Assembly (NCBI GenBank): GCA_943325435.2
Contig: CALPPK020000121.1
Span: 1-5,319 of the forward strand
DNA length: 5,319 nucleotides
DNA from: Bifidobacterium breve
GTDB taxonomy: Bacteria; Actinomycetota; Acidimicrobiia; Acidimicrobiales; Ilumatobacteraceae
Reading direction: 5' to 3'
Both the position numbers and the translations under genes were made by a program. Below, piece after piece: positions 5,186-5,319 of this stretch (position 1 is the first letter of the stretch; the number at the start of each line of letters is the position of its first letter). A model generated the notes under the pieces. That model was not told where the DNA came from. It did no database searches and saw only the letters and a list, made by a program, of their open reading frames with translations.

Positions 5186-5319
5186 ATGACCGCAGCATCA
5201 TTGTTTGATCAAGCCGCAATCGGAAACTTTTGGTTCCGTTACCTCCATGTCCTCGCGGGCATTACCTGGATCGGTTTGCTTTACTACTTCAACTTCGTTC
5301 AGGTGCCAGGCCTTGCTGC
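5186..5319 (+). CDS. Membrane protein resembling the urate-oxidase N-terminal (PuuD-like) family, N-terminal 44 residues only
   Basis: Translation from ATG 5186 gives 44 complete residues before the right edge. After a short polar start, residues about 16-38 form a membrane segment with WFRYLHVLAGITWIG (16-30) followed by LLYYFNFVQVP. The RxLHVxAGIxWIG pattern with a conserved His (H21) is typical of the first helix of the urate-oxidase N-terminal membrane family, whose best-known members are PuuD urate hydroxylases carrying an added C-terminal cytochrome c domain. Many family members are shorter and of unknown function, and the part that would show a cytochrome domain lies outside the window, so urate oxidation should not be assumed. 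The start is supported by the Shine-Dalgarno at 5174-5179. It is transcribed divergently from ettA. The family call rests on one helix and is moderate. Confidence 0.65.
   Translation, partial: MTAASLFDQAAIGNFWFRYLHVLAGITWIGLLYYFNFVQVPGLA

Overview
The window looks like ordinary chromosomal sequence from a bacterium, most likely an actinomycete-lineage organism (Actinomycetota). The base composition is close to 50% G+C by eye, which is low for that phylum and would suit an aquatic lineage such as freshwater or marine Acidimicrobiia. The lineage call rests on the CysQ-type phosphatase, which resembles the mycobacterial form (DPLDGT-NE-YGEGR-DWAVH and the WDSAAP box), on the actinobacterial-style ABC1 kinase and on the gene mix. 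It is an inference, not a proof. Gene density is very high: no stretch over about 110 bases lacks a gene, and no tRNA, rRNA, mobile element or CRISPR array is visible.

Layout from left to right. (1) Positions 1-687, minus strand: the N-terminal 229 residues of an ABC1/UbiB/AarF atypical kinase that runs off the left edge. (2) Positions 688-779: a divergent intergenic region with a GC-rich inverted repeat. (3) Positions 780-2295, plus strand: a two-gene unit of a family III (CaiB/BaiF) CoA-transferase followed 4 nt later by a small VOC (glyoxalase-like) protein. (4) Positions 2304-5078, minus strand, read right to left: ettA (ABC-F translation factor), then a small two-pass membrane protein, then cysQ. 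These are packed as an operon with a 4-nt gap and a 4-nt overlap. cysQ converges on the VOC gene with only 8 nt between the stop codons. (5) Positions 5079-5185: a second divergent intergenic region with two inverted repeats. (6) Positions 5186-5319, plus strand: the first 44 residues of a membrane protein resembling the urate-oxidase N-terminal (PuuD-like) family, cut by the right edge.

How the genes may work together. The CoA-transferase and VOC protein look co-transcribed and probably act on the same unidentified acyl-CoA substrate or pathway. EttA gates the first elongation steps according to the ATP/ADP state, while CysQ removes 3'-phosphoadenosine 5'-phosphate or acts on related phosphoesters. 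Their link through an uncharacterised membrane protein is the most distinctive arrangement here, but a functional connection is only inferred. I found no clear evidence of a new defence, mobile or biosynthetic system. The points worth checking are the altered KxGQ motif of the ABC1 kinase, the small membrane protein inside the ettA-cysQ operon, and the inverted repeats in the two divergent intergenic regions.
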